In this document: piece by piece, positions 1 to 7,391 of the stretch
Layout of the letters: each line of letters opens with the position of its first letter
Numbering within the stretch: position 1 is the first letter of the stretch
Origin: Vibrio sinaloensis DSM 21326
GTDB lineage: Bacteria; Pseudomonadota; Gammaproteobacteria; Enterobacterales; Vibrionaceae
DNA length: 50,842 nucleotides
Direction: 5' to 3'
NCBI RefSeq assembly: GCF_000189275.1
Contig: NZ_AEVT01000107.1
Span: 1 to 50,842 of the forward strand
Notes under the pieces: generated by a model
What the model saw: only the letters and a program-made list of their open reading frames with translations
What the model was told of the DNA's origin: nothing
Databases searched by the model: none
Translations under genes and position numbers: made by a program

Positions 1-58
1 GTTAATTTATGAATCGTTCATTAATATGCTCTCAAGTTATTCGTTATTGGTGTTGTAT

Positions 59-586
59 ATGTCTCAGCAATCTATTAGTGGTTTTAGCCGCAAGTTACTC
101 ATTTTATTTTGGTTTTCATTTGTATTTGTCGCTCTGCTGGATTCAACCTTATGGTTCAGTGCGACTATGTTTGATGCGCAATGGTTTACTGCAACCTTCC
201 CTGTTGAAGTTGAATTGCCGCTGTCAGTGACACGTTCCTTGGTTGGGTATATTCCAAGTATGTTTTCTGCGTTTTTGACTATGGCGATGTTATGGCAATT
301 GATCGTATTATTCCGCCTCTATGAGAAAGGTCAGATCTTTGAACAGAAAAATGCGGAGTGCTATAAGAAGCTCAGCTACCTTTTGATCGCCACTCCTTTT
401 ATTGGCGCAATCAGTGACTTACTGCTTAGCCTCGCTTTGTCGTATAATGGCGATTCTTGGTATTTTTCTATCGAAGTCGATGATGTTGATATAACCATGA
501 TGGTGATTGGCTTTATCGTCAGAGTGATTGCGGTAGTGATGGAGCGAGCAGCAGAACTTCGTGAAGAGAGTGAGCTGACGATATAA
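59..586 (+). CDS. DUF2975 family integral membrane protein
   Basis: Small membrane protein of 175 residues recognised as DUF2975-like from its size, four hydrophobic segments and its gene partner; the biochemical function is not known. An in-frame ATG lies upstream at 26, but the start at 59 gives a protein beginning MSQQSISGF just before the first membrane segment, which is usual for the family. Hydrophobic segments lie near residues 12-34, 64-86, 101-125 and 145-162. The charged tail ends in REESELTI. The next gene begins 10 bp after the stop and encodes a Cro/CI-type HTH protein; this membrane protein plus small HTH pair is common in bacteria and suggests one transcript. No clear promoter could be assigned because only 58 bp precede the gene. 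Confidence 0.75.
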   Translation: MSQQSISGFSRKLLILFWFSFVFVALLDSTLWFSATMFDAQWFTATFPVEVELPLSVTRSLVGYIPSMFSAFLTMAMLWQLIVLFRLYEKGQIFEQKNAECYKKLSYLLIATPFIGAISDLLLSLALSYNGDSWYFSIEVDDVDITMMVIGFIVRVIAVVMERAAELREESELTI

Positions 587-596
587 CGGAATAGGT

Positions 597-821
597 ATGG
601 CGATTGTAATCAATCTTGATGTGATGCTGGCGAAAAGAAAAATGCGCTCGAATGAGTTAGCCAAGTTGGTCGGGATTACGGAACAAAACCTCTCGGTGCT
701 AAAAAATGGCCGAGCAAAGGCGGTAAAATTGGCAACGTTAGAGGCGATTTGTAAGCATCTGGATTGCCAGCCGGGAGATATTCTCGAATATGCGCCACAG
801 CATGATGAAGCCGAGCAATAA
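597..821 (+). CDS. Cro/CI-type helix-turn-helix regulator (YozG-like)
   Basis: A 74-residue DNA-binding protein that is almost entirely one HTH_3/XRE domain. Residues 9-62 hold the domain: the helix-turn-helix runs through SNELAKLVGITEQNLSVLKNG (about residues 18-38), and the end of the domain carries the typical LEAICKHLDCQPGDILEY pattern. It follows the DUF2975 gene by 10 bp and is probably cotranscribed with it; such small regulators usually accompany DUF2975 proteins. The tail is acidic and short. Target genes cannot be told from the sequence. A strong hairpin terminator follows at 839-865. Confidence 0.85.
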   Translation: MAIVINLDVMLAKRKMRSNELAKLVGITEQNLSVLKNGRAKAVKLATLEAICKHLDCQPGDILEYAPQHDEAEQ

Positions 822-838
822 GGCTTTATCCTGATATG

Positions 839-865
839 AAAAGGCACCGATTATCGGTGCCTTTT
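839..865. terminator. Bidirectional rho-independent terminator
   Basis: Perfect 12-bp stem: AAAAGGCACCGA (839-850), loop TTA, TCGGTGCCTTTT (854-865). It sits between the convergent HTH gene (ends 821) and ABC-F gene (ends 871) and has A and T runs on both sides, so it can stop both transcripts. Confidence 0.9.
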
Positions 866-870
866 GCATT

Positions 871-2610
871 TTATAGTTGCTGGTTGATGGTATGAATTTC
901 CTCTTGCCAGCGCTGTTGCATAGCCGGTTTTTGGTGTTTGGGCTTGCGGGCTAAATCCGCTTCTAGCAAGCTTTCTAGTTCAATCAGCCTTGCTAGCAAC
1001 TCCTCTTCAGAGTTCACGAGCGTTTCCGCTTTGCTTGGCTGCGTGTTGCTAACAATTGGCGCTCGGCATGGCCGTGCGGGGCTGACTTGCGCGCTGTTTG
1101 AAGCGATGTGTTGGTAGACCTCTTCTGCGGTGAGATACTCGGTCAATTGGCCTTGGTCAACTAACCAAAATCGATTACAGCTCTGCTCAATCAAACTGCG
1201 GTCGTGGCTCACGAGCAGTACTGCGCCTTCAAAGCCAGCTAAGGTGGCAATAAGCTCTTGTTTACCTTCCATGTCTAGATGGTTGGTTGGCTCATCTAAA
1301 AATAGCATATGGTATCGAGCAAGAGTTAAACCAACAAACAACACGCGAGCGCGTTCTCCACCACTCAAACTGGCTACTTGCTGATCATGACGAGTGTACT
1401 CGAACCCAGCGCCTATCAAGGCTCGTTTCGCGATTTCGCTACTGATTGATGCGAATGATTGCAGGGCATCGATTAATGAGTCTTGGTCATTAAGCTGCTG
1501 CAGAGATTGATCGTAATAGCCTAATCGGCAACGCTCGTGAAAGTGGATCGCTTGCTTCGAGGAGCTTTTCTCAACGTCGAGATACTGCTGATAGAGCAAA
1601 TTCAGCAATGTTGATTTTCCACAGCCATTGCTGCCCAAGACCGCGATGCGATCCCCACTTTTCACGCGCTTTTCAATCATATCGAACAGATGAAGATCGC
1701 TTTGTGGCGGCTTGACTGAAAAAGGAAGAACCTCAAGCAGTCGATTGGCTGGGAGCGCATCTCCTTTTAACTCAAGTACCCAAGGAGTACCTTCAGAAAG
1801 TTCGGTTTGCTCTTCAACCAATCGCTCTTTACGTGCGAACATGGTTTTGGCTTTACGGGCTAAGTCTTCGTTGTCATAGACTTTGCCCCAAGTGGCCAGG
1901 CGCTTAGCACTCTTTTCAATTCTATCGATCTCTTTTTGCTCGCTGGCGTGGCGCAGGCGGTCTGCGTGATCTTTTTCATCCAGTGCCTGTCTTGCCGATG
2001 AGCAAGGCAGAGAGAAGTGATGCAAAGCGCGGTCTCGCATTATCCAAGTGGTATTGGTCACTCGATCCAATAAAGTTTGGTCGTGAGAGACTAAGACAAA
2101 AGAGCCTTTCCAATTGGATAGGAATTGCTCTAACCAAAGGAGCGAAGGTAAGTCCAAGTGGTTACTCGGCTCATCGAGCAGAAGCAAATCAGGCTGGTGA
2201 ATGATGGCCCTAGCGAGCAGTAAACGCATTTGTTGGCCACCACTGCAATTGGCAACCGGCATTTCTCGTTCTTGGAGAGAAAAGCCCAGCTCATCCAGTA
2301 GTAGCTCCGCACGCCATATTTCATCCTCCGCTAAGGCTTCAGCCAGTGCAGCGAGTACCGTATTCGATTGAATGGTGTCAGGAAGGTGTTGCTCAACATA
2401 ACGCATTAAACAGGAGTTGGCTTTCGCAATGTTGCCTTGGCTTGGCTCAAACTGGCCATTGAGTAGCTTTAGCAGCGAACTTTTACCACAACCGTTATGA
2501 CCGATAAGGCCAATTTTGTCGCCACGTTGAATGGTGAAGCTAAGTTGTTCAAATAAAGGTTTTGCTGTGTAGTTAAGGGTTAATGATTGTGCAGTTAAAA
2601 AAGTACTCAT
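871..2610 (-). CDS. ABC-F family ATPase (ribosome-associated, not a transporter)
   Basis: Soluble protein of 579 residues with two ABC ATPase domains in one chain and no membrane segment, the layout of ABC-F proteins that act on the ribosomal E site as translation factors or antibiotic-protection proteins. The first Walker A is GHNGCGKSS (about residues 37-45), with signature CSGGQQ and Walker B LLLLDEPSNHLD. The second Walker A is GSNGCGKST, with signature LSGGER and Walker B LFLDEPTNHLD. A charged linker of roughly 80 residues between the domains (around KRLATWGKVYDNEDLARK) corresponds to the ABC-F P-site interaction region. Housekeeping members (EttA, Uup, YheS) are not usually preceded by a leader ORF. 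Here a 26-codon ORF with a strong ribosome site lies about 125 nt upstream, a layout seen for inducible resistance ABC-F genes. Family is secure; the drug-resistance role is inference. Confidence 0.9.
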   Translation of the reverse strand: MSTFLTAQSLTLNYTAKPLFEQLSFTIQRGDKIGLIGHNGCGKSSLLKLLNGQFEPSQGNIAKANSCLMRYVEQHLPDTIQSNTVLAALAEALAEDEIWRAELLLDELGFSLQEREMPVANCSGGQQMRLLLARAIIHQPDLLLLDEPSNHLDLPSLLWLEQFLSNWKGSFVLVSHDQTLLDRVTNTTWIMRDRALHHFSLPCSSARQALDEKDHADRLRHASEQKEIDRIEKSAKRLATWGKVYDNEDLARKAKTMFARKERLVEEQTELSEGTPWVLELKGDALPANRLLEVLPFSVKPPQSDLHLFDMIEKRVKSGDRIAVLGSNGCGKSTLLNLLYQQYLDVEKSSSKQAIHFHERCRLGYYDQSLQQLNDQDSLIDALQSFASISSEIAKRALIGAGFEYTRHDQQVASLSGGERARVLFVGLTLARYHMLFLDEPTNHLDMEGKQELIATLAGFEGAVLLVSHDRSLIEQSCNRFWLVDQGQLTEYLTAEEVYQHIASNSAQVSPARPCRAPIVSNTQPSKAETLVNSEEELLARLIELESLLEADLARKPKHQKPAMQQRWQEEIHTINQQL

Positions 2611-2611
2611 A

Positions 2612-2734
2612 GTGTTCTCAAGAATTTTGGGCGCAAGTGGCCGTTGTCAGGGCTGACAATAATTCTTCGAGCTTGAGGGATAGTACTCGGGTGACGTGTT
2701 TTCGTCGAAAGGTAATTATTCGCTCAAGTCGAGA
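2612..2734 (-). promoter_or_regulatory. Candidate attenuator region between leader ORF and ABC-F start
   Basis: Reading the minus strand, three segments can pair in exclusive ways. Segment A (TCGACTTGAG, 2732-2723), just after the leader stop, matches segment B (CTCAAG-C-TCGA, 2677-2667) over 10 pairs with one bulge, and further pairs reach into the leader stop codon. Segment B also matches segment D next to the ABC-F start: AAGAATT (2667-2661) with AATTCTT (2626-2620), or CTCAAG (2677-2672) with CTTGAG (2622-2617), which holds the only Shine-Dalgarno-like GAG. A separate hairpin TTGTCA-GCCC-TGACAA lies at 2659-2644. No U-tract follows, so translational attenuation is more likely than termination. 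Pairing was judged by eye. Confidence 0.55.
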
Positions 2735-2815
2735 TTATCGCAGCGCGAAATCTGAAACTCTTGAGCGGTCCTTCATGCCATAAAAGCGTGGGTTGATTGA
2801 ACACCACAAAGACAT
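2735..2815 (-). CDS. Leader peptide ORF (26 aa) upstream of ABC-F gene
   Basis: ATG at 2815-2813 and TAA at 2737-2735 enclose 26 codons, reading MSLWCSINPRFYG then MKDRSRVSDFALR. An 8-nt near-ideal ribosome site AAAGGAGG (2828-2821) stands 5 nt before the ATG, much stronger than that of the ABC-F gene itself. The stop codon falls inside a helix that pairs with downstream sequence. It resembles the short leader ORFs that control resistance ABC-F and erm genes by drug-dependent ribosome stalling. I do not recognise the peptide. Its coding status rests on the ribosome site, position and RNA context only. Confidence 0.65.
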   Translation of the reverse strand: MSLWCSINPRFYGMKDRSRVSDFALR

Positions 2816-2844
2816 AAGTTCCTCCTTTATTTTATGAGAAAGTG

Positions 2845-2895
2845 TTGCCACTTTTGGTTGATCCGTGAGCTAGATTCTAACCCTAAAAGTGGCAA
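2845..2895. repeat. 11-bp inverted repeat around putative ABC-F leader promoter
   Basis: Perfect arms TTGCCACTTTT (2845-2855) and AAAAGTGGCAA (2885-2895) are separated by 29 bp. Between them on the minus strand lies TAGAAT (2879-2874), a plausible -10 that would start transcription about 40 nt before the leader ribosome site. The repeat could be a bipartite operator or form an RNA stem at the 5' end. Confidence 0.5.
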
Positions 2896-2901
2896 TGTAC
2901 A

Positions 2902-2943
2902 GATAGCTTGATGAAAAATTGATGAGAGGATCACCAAGCTATC
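2902..2943. repeat. 9-bp inverted repeat after gene remnant
   Basis: Arms GATAGCTTG (2902-2910) and CAAGCTATC (2935-2943) are perfect and separated by 24 bp. On the minus strand the hairpin begins 9 nt after the stop codon of the remnant ORF at 2952-3191, so it may be that gene's old terminator, though no U-tract follows. Confidence 0.4.
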
Positions 2944-2951
2944 ACGCTCTT

Positions 2952-3230
2952 TTAGCGATATAAGCTGAACTTCATGGTCAACTCTCGAAGTGTTTCAGCC
3001 TCGCTGAACAAGCAGATACCCAAATATTCTAGCTCGGCTTCCGGTGTGTTGGGTGGTTCGCTGTCGAGATCGTGAGAGTCGGTATAGACTGCGTCGATAT
3101 CAGAAAGTTGATTCGCAAGGCTTACGCTCAAGTGTCCTGATACGCTAACGGCGCGTCCAACCTCGACTTTTTTACTGATTACGGCAACAAATCATTTTTC
3201 GCGCAATAAGATTCGCCAGAGTTTGCAAAT
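2952..3230 (-). pseudogene. Frame-broken remnant of an unrecognised gene
   Basis: An open frame of 79 codons ends at TAA 2954-2952 and reads as ordinary protein (FVAVISKKVEVGRAVSVSG ... LEYLGICLFSEAETLREL). It opens directly after an in-frame TGA (3194-3192) and has no ATG or GTG start; the only initiator-like codon is a TTG at codon 21 without a ribosome site. One frame over, just upstream, SGESYCAKND also reads like protein and would join smoothly to FVAVI after a single-base change at about 3190. I infer a frameshifted, 5'-truncated gene. The family was not recognised. The upstream end at the neighbouring terminator (3235-3261) suggests most of the 5' part is gone. Confidence 0.45.
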
Positions 3231-3261
3231 AGACAAGGCACCAACGGACTGTCGGTGCCTT
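3228..3261 (-). terminator. Terminator of the crotonase-family gene
   Basis: Arms AAGGCACC (3235-3242) and GGTGCCTT (3254-3261) form a perfect 8-bp stem with an 11-nt loop, 21 bp after the stop at 3283. On the minus strand it is followed by a modest T-rich stretch (GTCTATTT). Confidence 0.75.
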
Positions 3262-3282
3262 AGGTCGAAGATGAACCAAGTT

Positions 3283-4098
3283 CTATTGTTTATTTAGCTC
3301 AGCCGCGGTATCAACAAAGATGCCTTGGATGTCTTTCGCTTCACGCTCTGTTTGACCACCGTGTTTTAGGAACGCGTCGATGATCGCTGCGGTTTTTTGC
3401 TCTTTTGCGCGCTCTAAGAAGTAACGCAACTCTAGCTCTGCACCTGCGTCTTCATCTTTAATAGAGGTTGCGATGATCTCTTTGTACATTACTATGTCAC
3501 GCACTTCTAATTGGCTAATCACGCCCAATGTTGCCGCTAAGAACCCATCCAGTTCTGCTTTAGGAACAAACTGAGTAATGATGTTTAACTGCTCTGCCTG
3601 TTGTGCCGTAAAGTCGTTACCAAGTAGCAGCGCTTGAAGCGCTTTGTTTTTGCCCATGCGACGAGCGAACTGTACCGCACCTTGACCACCCGTTGGGATG
3701 TTGACGTGAATCTCTGGCTGAGCAAATGCTGCGTTTTCTGTGCCGTAAGCCAAGTCACACGCCATCACAAACTCATTACCGCCGCCACGAGCCACACCAT
3801 CAACCACAGCAACCGATACTTGTTTCATCGCTTTGATGTTGGCAATCATGTGGTTGAATTCAATTGATGCTGCCTGACCACCTTGTGTGCCGTTGATAAC
3901 GTTCAAATCTAAATGCGCCAAGAAGAAAGACTCATGAAGCGATTTGAATACCACCACTTTCGTATCGCGGTCATCTTTAAGCGATAGGACAAACTCGTTG
4001 ATTTCATCAATCAAATCGATGGTCAGTACGTTCACTGGTGGGTTGTTGATTTCAACAGTAGCGATGCCGTTTTGTGTTGTGATTGATAGAGTTTTCAT
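3283..4098 (-). CDS. Enoyl-CoA hydratase/isomerase (crotonase) family protein
   Basis: A 271-residue crotonase-fold protein, the usual size for the family, whose members act on acyl-CoA thioesters. The two glutamates used for hydration in enoyl-CoA hydratase are both present: Glu109 in GGGNEF and Glu129 in QPEI. The oxyanion-hole region is SFFLAHLDL (about residues 57-65), with His where most hydratases have Ala-Gly-Ala-Asp spacing, so the exact substrate may differ. The C-terminal third is helical as expected for trimer formation. It is transcribed divergently from a LysR gene at 4288, its likely regulator. No other fatty-acid oxidation gene is nearby, so this is probably a stand-alone enzyme of unknown substrate. 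Confidence 0.85.
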   Translation of the reverse strand: MKTLSITTQNGIATVEINNPPVNVLTIDLIDEINEFVLSLKDDRDTKVVVFKSLHESFFLAHLDLNVINGTQGGQAASIEFNHMIANIKAMKQVSVAVVDGVARGGGNEFVMACDLAYGTENAAFAQPEIHVNIPTGGQGAVQFARRMGKNKALQALLLGNDFTAQQAEQLNIITQFVPKAELDGFLAATLGVISQLEVRDIVMYKEIIATSIKDEDAGAELELRYFLERAKEQKTAAIIDAFLKHGGQTEREAKDIQGIFVDTAAELNKQ

Positions 4099-4287
4099 AG
4101 CTGTTTCCTCAACGTTAGTAAGATCAGCAGACCTCGGTAACGCGAATTTATTGGTTTGGTATTGAGGAGGTTTGTCTCTCTCCCGTTGTGTGCAGCTACT
4201 ATAGATTTGTTATAAGATGAGAAAAATAAGCTAAATGGCATATAATTGGTGCTATAAAAGCAACAATAGTTTTTTAGGTAAGACGTT

Positions 4288-5238
4288 ATGGATTTCTCTA
4301 GTCGTTTATTGCTGCTACTTGAAGTGGTCGAACTCGGCTCGTTCACCAAGGTATCAGAACAGAAGAATGTGGATCGTTCGGTGATCTCAAAGCAGATCCG
4401 CCGTTTGGAAGAGGAGTTGGGTGTTCGATTGCTCAACCGAACCACGCGCTCCTTATCATTGACGGCTGCTGGGAATGAAATGGTCAATCAAGCCAAATCC
4501 CTTCGGTCACTTCTCAGTGATACTCACCGTTTGGCACAGAATTATCACGAAGAGCCTCGCGGTGTCTTGCGTATTACCAGTTCGACCATGTTCGGACGTC
4601 AATATGTTCAAGATGCGATTTCGGTGTTCCAAAAACAATACCCAGATGTGGAGTTTGAACTGCGCTTAGAAGATCGCATGGTGGATATGGTGCAAGAGGG
4701 CTTTGATATTGGCTTCCGTATCGGACGACCTAAAAACTCGAGCTTGATTACCCGTAAGATTGCGCGAAGCCGTCTGCTGATTGTTGCTGCCCCTGCGTTT
4801 TTAGAAAAACATGGTGAGGTGAACAGTCTTGAGAAATTGGAATCTTTACCCGCCACTATTTACGCAGCCCCAGGTTTGTTATTCGATAAATTCGGCTATC
4901 AAGATGAGCAAGGTAAACAACAGCATTTTCAGCTTAATGTCGCTTATAAAGTGAATGATGTGGAAATGTTGGCAAGAAGCGCAGCTGGAGGAAATACGCT
5001 TGCTGTGGTGACCGCACAAATGGTCCAAGACGAAATCAAACAAGGCAAGCTAGTGCCGATCATGACGCACTTGAACATTGATGATTTCGGTACCTTTTAC
5101 GCCGTGTACCCGCACCGAGATGCACCAATCAAAACCAAGTTATTTATCGACACACTCAAATCTATTGTGGGAGAAGAGACGCCCATTTGGGAAAAGAACA
5201 TTCCAAACTTCGACAAGATGTATGGACGAGGAAAGTAG
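4288..5238 (+). CDS. LysR family transcriptional regulator
   Basis: A 316-residue LysR-type regulator. The N-terminal winged HTH (residues 1-60) includes LLEVVELGSFTKVSEQ and LNRTTRSLSLT, and the rest is a periplasmic-binding-like effector domain with the familiar GVLRITSS start near residue 92. The last 20 residues (after LKSIVGEE) extend past the usual end. It is divergent from the crotonase-family gene with 189 bp between starts, so autoregulation and control of that gene are likely. The intergenic region is AT-rich with TATAAT-like hexamers around 4240. Effector unknown. Confidence 0.93.
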   Translation: MDFSSRLLLLLEVVELGSFTKVSEQKNVDRSVISKQIRRLEEELGVRLLNRTTRSLSLTAAGNEMVNQAKSLRSLLSDTHRLAQNYHEEPRGVLRITSSTMFGRQYVQDAISVFQKQYPDVEFELRLEDRMVDMVQEGFDIGFRIGRPKNSSLITRKIARSRLLIVAAPAFLEKHGEVNSLEKLESLPATIYAAPGLLFDKFGYQDEQGKQQHFQLNVAYKVNDVEMLARSAAGGNTLAVVTAQMVQDEIKQGKLVPIMTHLNIDDFGTFYAVYPHRDAPIKTKLFIDTLKSIVGEETPIWEKNIPNFDKMYGRGK

Positions 5239-5256
5239 TGGCTTGGTACTCGAACG

Positions 5257-5285
5257 AAAAAAGCACCGACATCGCGGTGCTTTTG
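5257..5285. terminator. Bidirectional rho-independent terminator
   Basis: Stem AAAAGCACCG (5259-5268) with CGGTGCTTTT (5275-5284) and a 6-nt loop, between the convergent LysR gene (ends 5238) and the amide hydrolase gene (ends 5323). Confidence 0.9.
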
Positions 5286-5322
5286 TTTGAGTGCGAAATG
5301 GCACTCAGTATTTTGCTCGCGA

Positions 5323-6318
5323 CTAGAACTTCGCCATAAATGATTTCGTCAGTGGTAGTCGGAAATCTTTGCCCATCATTTCATAAACGTTGAATTTTAC
5401 CGTGTTCCAGTTTTCTTCAAAGTTGTATTCGAATACGCTGTCACCCGTATCCAAGCTTTGTGTCATGGTCCATTCTGTTGCGTAACCAGACATACCATTG
5501 CCGTTGCCAAAATCTTTGTATGGCGCATCCGCAGGTACGCGATAAGGAACTGTCGACAGCTTCATCATCCCGTTGGTGATGCTGGTAGGCTCCGTGAGTT
5601 TGCTCATAAAGTAGCTCGCGTGAACAAAGCGACTGTGTGAGTTACCGTTGCCAATGGAGCCATAGTCGGTATCACGACTCGCGTTTTCCCACGTTGGTTG
5701 AACCTTCTTGCGCATTTCGATGTGCTCTTTCATCGAAGGATCGTTAGTCATTACCATCGCTTCTTCGCCGCGGTAGGTATGCAAGCCGTCTTCATCCATC
5801 TCAATCACTAGGCGATCACCACTTTTGTCTGTGACAGACCAGTGAAGTTTGATTTCGACGGGCATGCCTTCCATAGGGATAGTCGCGTATTCCAATGTTG
5901 GCAGCGCTTTAACCACATCATCAACCGTTGCGTAGTTAGCCAGTAGGTATTCAGCGATGGTAAATTGCGTGACTTCTGAACCTGTTTCCGCCTTTTTCAT
6001 GGTCATATCCGGATAGAACAGAGCGTTGACTTGCATGCCCTCGCTGTTTACACCATCGGCAACCAGTTCACCATAAGCCAGTACCGCAACCATGTCGTAT
6101 TTCACCGTGTAGGTATTGCCCAGACCATTACCTTGAAGCGAACGAACGTCGCCTTTGTTAATCGTACCTAGTACAGGTGAGGTTGATTCCATCCAATCCA
6201 TCGTTCTAGAAGTGAAAGTGCCCAAGTCGGTATTCCATGCGACTGAGGTACAAGCGTGCGCTACACCAGTAGTAAGAGTGCCAGCAAGAAGGGCCAGGGT
6301 GATTGCTTTCAATTTCAT
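5323..6318 (-). CDS. Secreted choloylglycine hydrolase / penicillin V acylase-family Ntn-hydrolase
   Basis: Linear amide C-N hydrolase of 331 residues. A signal peptide (KLKAITLALLAGTLTTGVAHA) ends exactly before Cys23 in CTSVAW. Cys after processing is the N-terminal nucleophile of this superfamily, so signal peptidase cleavage would itself create the active enzyme in the periplasm. Other family landmarks are visible: the FTSRTMDW motif carrying the conserved Arg and Asp (about residues 35-42), TNDPSM (Asn near 193) and NSHSRF (Arg near 231). The family includes bile-salt hydrolases, penicillin V acylases and some acyl-homoserine-lactone acylases; the substrate here cannot be decided. A LysR gene lies 78 bp upstream in the same direction and may control it. 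No lipobox is present, so it should be soluble. Confidence 0.88.
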   Translation of the reverse strand: MKLKAITLALLAGTLTTGVAHACTSVAWNTDLGTFTSRTMDWMESTSPVLGTINKGDVRSLQGNGLGNTYTVKYDMVAVLAYGELVADGVNSEGMQVNALFYPDMTMKKAETGSEVTQFTIAEYLLANYATVDDVVKALPTLEYATIPMEGMPVEIKLHWSVTDKSGDRLVIEMDEDGLHTYRGEEAMVMTNDPSMKEHIEMRKKVQPTWENASRDTDYGSIGNGNSHSRFVHASYFMSKLTEPTSITNGMMKLSTVPYRVPADAPYKDFGNGNGMSGYATEWTMTQSLDTGDSVFEYNFEENWNTVKFNVYEMMGKDFRLPLTKSFMAKF

Positions 6319-6396
6319 AGTAACTCCGATTCATGTTTAGGAACGATTTGGAGTGTACGGTGGAAAACAAAAATACCTAAATCACGTTATGAGCAT

Positions 6397-7299
6397 TCAA
6401 TCCTCACTTCGAATGGTGTGAGTGTGACTGTGTTCTTTAAACAGTCGAATCATTTCTCGCGTGACAGGGCCAGCTAAGCGGTTGTGTTGCCAAAGGTTGA
6501 TGGGGAACTGAAGCACGGCATGGAGTTCGTCTATCTCAATTGTCTGTAATTGCTGGGTTGCTAAAAGATCCTCCACGCAATGGGTAGGGACAATTGCCCA
6601 GCCATCACCTGCGACTAACAGGTTTTTGAGCACATTCACACTTTCGATTTGTTGGGCGAGGTTTGATATCGTCAGCGTTTGTGCGATGCCAGTATGGTGA
6701 AAATCCGCCATCAGCAGTTGCCTTGCTCGCTTTAGAGAGGTGAGGTCAACAATCTGATGTTGCTTAATAAATTCGCTGGTGGCACAAACAACAAAGGGAA
6801 GATTGAGCAGATAGGTGTAGCTGAATGCTGTCGTGGCATTGCCCGTAGGAACGAGCATGACAGCAAGGTCCGCAGCATCTTGTTCGAACAACGCTTTCGT
6901 TTCATGATTGTTTTTGTGAAGCCAGTTCACTTTGACTAACGGGAATTTTTTTCGAATCCCAATCATCACATCTTGAATCAGTTTTCCCGGCACCAATTCA
7001 CTATGGCAGATAGTAATTTGGCTCTCGTTCCCTTGTTCGGTGCTCTGGCAAAGACGCTCAAAAGACTTGGTCGTTTCCGAGAGGTTTTTAGCATGTTGAT
7101 ACAGTGCTAAGCCTTCTTCCGTCAATTGAGGGTAGCGGGTTGAACGGTCAAACAAGGTCATGTTGATTTCAATTTCGAGGTTGGTGATCACCTGACCAAG
7201 CGTCGTGCGATGCTTATTTAATTGTTTTGCTGCTGCGCTAAAGGAGCCACACTCGGCAACAGCGACAAAGGCGGTGACTTGCTCATAACTGATGTGCAT
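6397..7299 (-). CDS. LysR family transcriptional regulator
   Basis: A 300-residue LysR protein with an N-terminal winged HTH (YEQVTAFVAVAECGSFSAAAKQLN, then FDRSTRYPQLTEEG) and an effector-binding domain from about residue 90. The wing sequence STRYPQLT differs from the commoner TTR-x-x-x-LT form. It lies directly upstream of, and codirectional with, the choloylglycine hydrolase-family gene (78 bp gap), rather than divergent from it. A shared transcript or direct control of that gene are both possible. Start supported by AGGA 12 nt upstream. Confidence 0.92.
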   Translation of the reverse strand: MHISYEQVTAFVAVAECGSFSAAAKQLNKHRTTLGQVITNLEIEINMTLFDRSTRYPQLTEEGLALYQHAKNLSETTKSFERLCQSTEQGNESQITICHSELVPGKLIQDVMIGIRKKFPLVKVNWLHKNNHETKALFEQDAADLAVMLVPTGNATTAFSYTYLLNLPFVVCATSEFIKQHQIVDLTSLKRARQLLMADFHHTGIAQTLTISNLAQQIESVNVLKNLLVAGDGWAIVPTHCVEDLLATQQLQTIEIDELHAVLQFPINLWQHNRLAGPVTREMIRLFKEHSHTHTIRSED

Positions 7300-7391
7300 G
7301 ATGATTTTGTCCTACAAAAGTGTCTTATTCAAACCTAATGTAAGACCCCAAGAGAGTCCAGACAGAGAAGAACAAGTTGTGATGAATTTAC

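Noticed and set aside
419..847. 142-codon minus-strand ORF across the DUF2975 and HTH genes
   Set aside because: Overlaps two supported genes and runs through the terminator; no ribosome site.
871..2610. ABC-F protein as a transporter ATPase
   Set aside because: Both ATPase domains are in one chain, there is no membrane segment and no adjacent permease; the linker fits ABC-F.
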